Source: Candidatus Poseidoniaceae archaeon | GTDB lineage: Archaea; Thermoplasmatota; Poseidoniia; Poseidoniales; Poseidoniaceae | Direction: 5' to 3' | Assembly (NCBI GenBank): GCA_022425585.1 | Contig: JAKMFF010000234.1 | Span: 1 to 7,894, forward strand | Length of the DNA stretch: 7,894 nt | Part shown: piece after piece, positions 5,261 to 7,894 of the stretch | Layout of the letters: each line of letters starts with the position of its first letter | How positions within the stretch are numbered: position 1 is the stretch's first letter | Translations under genes and position numbers: made by a program | Notes under the pieces: model-generated | What the model saw: the letters and a program-made list of their open reading frames with translations, nothing else | Told to the model about the DNA's origin: nothing | Databases searched by the model: none

Positions 5261-6759
5261 TACTCTTCATCAAATGGATGTTTCAAACAAAGATTTCTTG
5301 CGGCATACACTTCATCAACTCGACGTACTGGTGTAGTAATCGGTGCTTCATGAAGAGTCTCGGCATCTACCTTGAGTACTTGAGCGAAATCTTTGGCAAA
5401 GGTGTCTAGTGTATCGCGACTTTCGGTTTCGGTTGGTTCAAACATCATACATTCAGGGACTACTAGCGGGAAATATACTGTCGGAGCCATGTAACCCATG
5501 TCAAGCAATCCTTTGGCTACATCCATAGCAGATACTCCAACTGCTTCCTTGGCAGGTTGAAGCGATAAAGTGAATTCGTGTTTGGCAACTTCTGCTTCAG
5601 CACCGTCAACAAACATGTGTGAAACGCCAGCTTTTTCGGCTTCTCGATGTAAGGCATGACGCAAATAGTTAGCATTTAGCACAGCATGTTCAGACATGTC
5701 CTTCAAGCCATAACCATAGCGTCGGTAATAAGCCCAGCAGCGAATAATTGCCCCTGCATTACCGTGCCATTGTTGGACTTTACCGATAGTGTGCTCTGGT
5801 TCATACCAGGTATACCACATATCATCCACGGCAAATTTAGCTTCATCGCCAACAATTGGTCGCTTCTTGACTACTGGACTTGGCAAGAATTCTGCCAAAT
5901 GAGATTTGACACCAATTGGACCAGAACCTGGACCACCGCCACCGTGTGGCTGACTAAACGTCTTGTGCAGATTAAAGTGAACCGCATCAAAGCCCATCAA
6001 GCCGGGTGAAGTACGACCAAGAATGGCGTTGAAGTTAGCCCCATCATAGTACATTTGTCCGCCTGCGGCGTGAACGATATCGGATGCTTCTGGGACGTCT
6101 GTTTCGAATAGTCCGAGGGTATTTGGATTAGTGATCATCATCAAGGCAACTGTATCATCAACTACTGCCTTAAGTGCCTCTAAGTCGATTCGACCATTTT
6201 CTAAACTGGGTATCTCGACGATATCATATCCGGCCATGGCCGCACTAGCGGGGTTGGTGCCATGAGCGGAATCTGGAACGATTACTTTGGTACGTTGGGT
6301 TTCGCCACGCTTGCGGAAATATTCCTGTACACAACGTACAGCAGTGAATTCTCCTTGAGCACCAGCAACAGGTTGCAGGGTCACATCATCCATTCCTGAA
6401 CAAATAGCCAGCATGTGTTGCATTTCGTGGTAAATGGATAACAAGCCTTGCAAATGGTGTTCGGGTTGGTGTGGATGAATATCTGCAATACCAGGTAGCT
6501 GGGCGATCACTTCATTGACTCGTGGATTGTGTTTCATAGTACACGAACCTAGAGGATAAAATCCAGTATCAATACCGAAGTTTCTCCTCGATAACCAAGT
6601 GTAGTGTCTGACCATTTCCGGTTCTGATAGTCTTGGCCATCTTGGAAGTGCTTTGCGCATCAAGTTAGGCGGTAGTGCTACTTTATTTTTCGAAAGTAGT
6701 GGTTCAGGTTGCGAATAACCCATTCCAGTTCCGCCAGCAAAATCAAATAATCTGCTCAA
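5260..6759 (-). CDS. gcvPB: Glycine dehydrogenase (decarboxylating), subunit 2
   Basis: This is the PLP-bearing half of the two-subunit P-protein of the glycine cleavage system. It decarboxylates glycine and passes the aminomethyl group to lipoylated GcvH. Counting from TTG 6759, GSCTMKHNP lies at 71-79 and DSAHGTNPASA around 163-173. The Schiff-base lysine is K266 in HFNLHKTF, and it is followed by the glycine-rich HGGGGPG (272-278). At 499 residues it has normal family length and a complete C-terminus. The open frame continues upstream through ATG 6786 to TTG 6858, but that extra sequence is antiparallel to nothing known in the family and overlaps gcvPA. A strong AGGAGGTGAT sits 7 nt before TTG 6759, and this TTG overlaps the gcvPA stop (TTGA). 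Stoichiometric coupling to gcvPA is therefore expected. The start choice is inferred from the ribosome site and family length. Confidence 0.95.
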   Translation of the reverse strand: MSRLFDFAGGTGMGYSQPEPLLSKNKVALPPNLMRKALPRWPRLSEPEMVRHYTWLSRRNFGIDTGFYPLGSCTMKHNPRVNEVIAQLPGIADIHPHQPEHHLQGLLSIYHEMQHMLAICSGMDDVTLQPVAGAQGEFTAVRCVQEYFRKRGETQRTKVIVPDSAHGTNPASAAMAGYDIVEIPSLENGRIDLEALKAVVDDTVALMMITNPNTLGLFETDVPEASDIVHAAGGQMYYDGANFNAILGRTSPGLMGFDAVHFNLHKTFSQPHGGGGPGSGPIGVKSHLAEFLPSPVVKKRPIVGDEAKFAVDDMWYTWYEPEHTIGKVQQWHGNAGAIIRCWAYYRRYGYGLKDMSEHAVLNANYLRHALHREAEKAGVSHMFVDGAEAEVAKHEFTLSLQPAKEAVGVSAMDVAKGLLDMGYMAPTVYFPLVVPECMMFEPTETESRDTLDTFAKDFAQVLKVDAETLHEAPITTPVRRVDEVYAARNLCLKHPFDEE

Positions 6760-7894
6760 GCAATCACCTCCTTCATCGAACACCATACAGCCAAATGGGT
6801 GGCAAGTAATTCGATTTCTGCGGCTTTGGTCTGATCGGTAACTGAAACCAGTAACCAATTATTGCGCCCTTCATACCAACGGTTTAGATCAAAACCACCA
6901 ATGATGCCAACTGAATCAAGATACTTCAAGCAATCAGCAGCACTTCTTGGAAGTTCAATGACAAATTCGTTGAAATGGGATAGTGCGATATGTGGAAGCG
7001 ATATACCATTAATTTCTGATAACTTCTGCTTGGCAAGGACACATGCAGCCATATTTCGGTATGCTAAGTGTTCAAGGCCTTCAGGTCCTAGAAGTGACAT
7101 GTGCATTGCACCCATCAACGCAATTAGTGTTTCATTAGTACAGATATTAGAGGTTGCTCGATGACGCCTGATGTGTTGCTCTCTAGTGGAGAGAGTAAGA
7201 CAATATGCTTCTTTGCCGTCAACATCGATACTTTTTCCGACAATTCTTCCAGGCATTAGACGCAAATACGGTTTGCTGCAAGCAAAGATACCGTAAATTG
7301 GACCTCCACCTGTTGGTGGACTGCCAAATGGTTGACCTTCTCCAACAACAATATCTGCCCCATAATTCCCAGGTGCTTCGACTAAGCCTAGAGAAACCGG
7401 TTGTACGCCGACTATGAGTGCAGTGTTCTTACCGATTATTTCTTTAATTTGAGTCAGGCCACCATCAAGAATACCAAGCGGATTTGGTTGTTCAACATAC
7501 ACACCACATGAACCTGCAGCAGATTGAACCGAGTCAATATCAAGGGTACCATCAGCATTATGCTTCAAGACTTTCAAAGTAATTCCTGCGCCTTGACAAT
7601 AATTGTGCATCACCGACATACGGTCTGGAGGGACTAGTTCAGAGATGTAAACAGTATTTGATTGACTAGCCTTTCTAGTATGGACCCTAACAGCACAGGT
7701 AAGTGCCTCTGCAGCCGCAGTAGATCCATCATAAAGTGATAGGTTAGCGATTGGCAGACCGACTAGTTCTGAAATAAGGGTTTGAAATTCCCACATTGCT
7801 TGGAGCATCCCCTGACTTACTTCAGGCTGATATGGCGTGTATGAGGTCAGAAATTCTCCCCTAGTGATTAATTGAAATACTGATGCAGGGACAT
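6756..7894 (-). CDS. gcvPA: Glycine dehydrogenase (decarboxylating), subunit 1, partial
   Basis: This is the PLP-lysine-free half of the split P-protein, forming the heterotetramer with GcvPB. The frame remains open to the right edge, so the start and roughly the first 70 residues are outside the window (the family is about 450 residues, and 378 are seen here). At the edge, the codons before ATG 7808 read GEFLTSYTPYQPEVSQG, the conserved family segment, so that ATG is internal and not the start. Other signatures are LYDGSTAAAEAL, DIVVGEGQPFGSPPTGGGP, LMPGRIVGKSIDVDG and STREQHIRRHRATSNICTNE. The C-terminus (KEVIA) is complete and overlaps gcvPB by 4 nt. Upstream gcvT and gcvH would be natural neighbours but cannot be checked here. 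The promoter of the five-gene unit must lie beyond the right edge. Confidence 0.95.
   Translation of the reverse strand, partial: VPASVFQLITRGEFLTSYTPYQPEVSQGMLQAMWEFQTLISELVGLPIANLSLYDGSTAAAEALTCAVRVHTRKASQSNTVYISELVPPDRMSVMHNYCQGAGITLKVLKHNADGTLDIDSVQSAAGSCGVYVEQPNPLGILDGGLTQIKEIIGKNTALIVGVQPVSLGLVEAPGNYGADIVVGEGQPFGSPPTGGGPIYGIFACSKPYLRLMPGRIVGKSIDVDGKEAYCLTLSTREQHIRRHRATSNICTNETLIALMGAMHMSLLGPEGLEHLAYRNMAACVLAKQKLSEINGISLPHIALSHFNEFVIELPRSAADCLKYLDSVGIIGGFDLNRWYEGRNNWLLVSVTDQTKAAEIELLATHLAVWCSMKEVIA
6764..6773 (-). promoter_or_regulatory. Strong Shine-Dalgarno that decides the gcvPB start
   Basis: The coding strand reads AAGGAGGTGA, near-perfect complementarity to the 16S rRNA 3' end. 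Its GGAGG core (6767-6771) ends 7 nt before the TTG at 6759-6757. It lies within the last codons of gcvPA (KEVIA-stop). No other start in this window has such a strong site, which fits compensation for a weak TTG start and coupled translation. Confidence 0.8.

Noticed and set aside
6787..6858. N-terminal extension of gcvPB from TTG 6858
   Set aside because: The added residues (RSDQSRRNRITCHPFG) do not resemble the GcvPB N-terminus, lie wholly inside gcvPA in another frame, and lack a ribosome site.
7809..7894. Placing the gcvPA start at ATG 7808 and treating the rest as intergenic
   Set aside because: The frame continues upstream through the conserved segment TSYTPYQPEVSQG without a stop to the window edge, so the gene is cut by the window and does not start there.

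Overview
The window most likely comes from a planktonic euryarchaeon of the Marine Group II (Poseidoniales) type. The GMP synthase ATP-pyrophosphatase is a free-standing subunit (GuaAb) with no glutaminase domain fused in front, which is the archaeal arrangement. A large secreted Asp-rich thrombospondin-type-3 protein ends in a single membrane helix, a Pro/Gln/Met tail and a 'WTMEQW..YGEDYL' motif. From memory, this layout is typical of Marine Group II. Promoter-like TATA elements close to start codons fit archaea. The lineage is an inference from these traits, not from a marker gene.

Every gene I can support lies on the minus strand, and the DNA is almost wholly coding. Reading in the direction of transcription (right to left), the window opens inside gcvPA, the glycine decarboxylase subunit 1, whose N-terminus lies beyond the right edge. 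gcvPA overlaps gcvPB (subunit 2) by 4 nt through a TTGA junction. gcvPB overlaps an unrecognised four-helix membrane protein by 1 nt (TAGTG). After 36 nt come purE and guaAb, separated by 1 nt. These five genes look like one transcription unit. After a 72-nt gap with a TATA-like element comes the 900-residue surface protein. After another 41 nt with a well-placed TATA box comes an 87-residue two-helix membrane protein, followed by an oligo-T stretch near the left edge.

The five upstream genes share a metabolic theme. GcvPA/GcvPB decarboxylate glycine and, with GcvT and GcvH (not seen here), yield methylene-tetrahydrofolate and ammonia. One-carbon folates and glycine feed purine ring assembly. 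PurE makes the carboxylated imidazole intermediate and GuaAb makes GMP. The membrane protein between them has no known role. The two left-hand genes look independently promoted and concern the cell envelope.

Three frames are longer than the likely genes, and I moved their starts inward: the surface protein to ATG 3045, guaAb to ATG 4068 and gcvPB to TTG 6759. No RNA gene, mobile element, CRISPR array or broken gene was seen, and no non-coding stretch exceeds about 75 nt.
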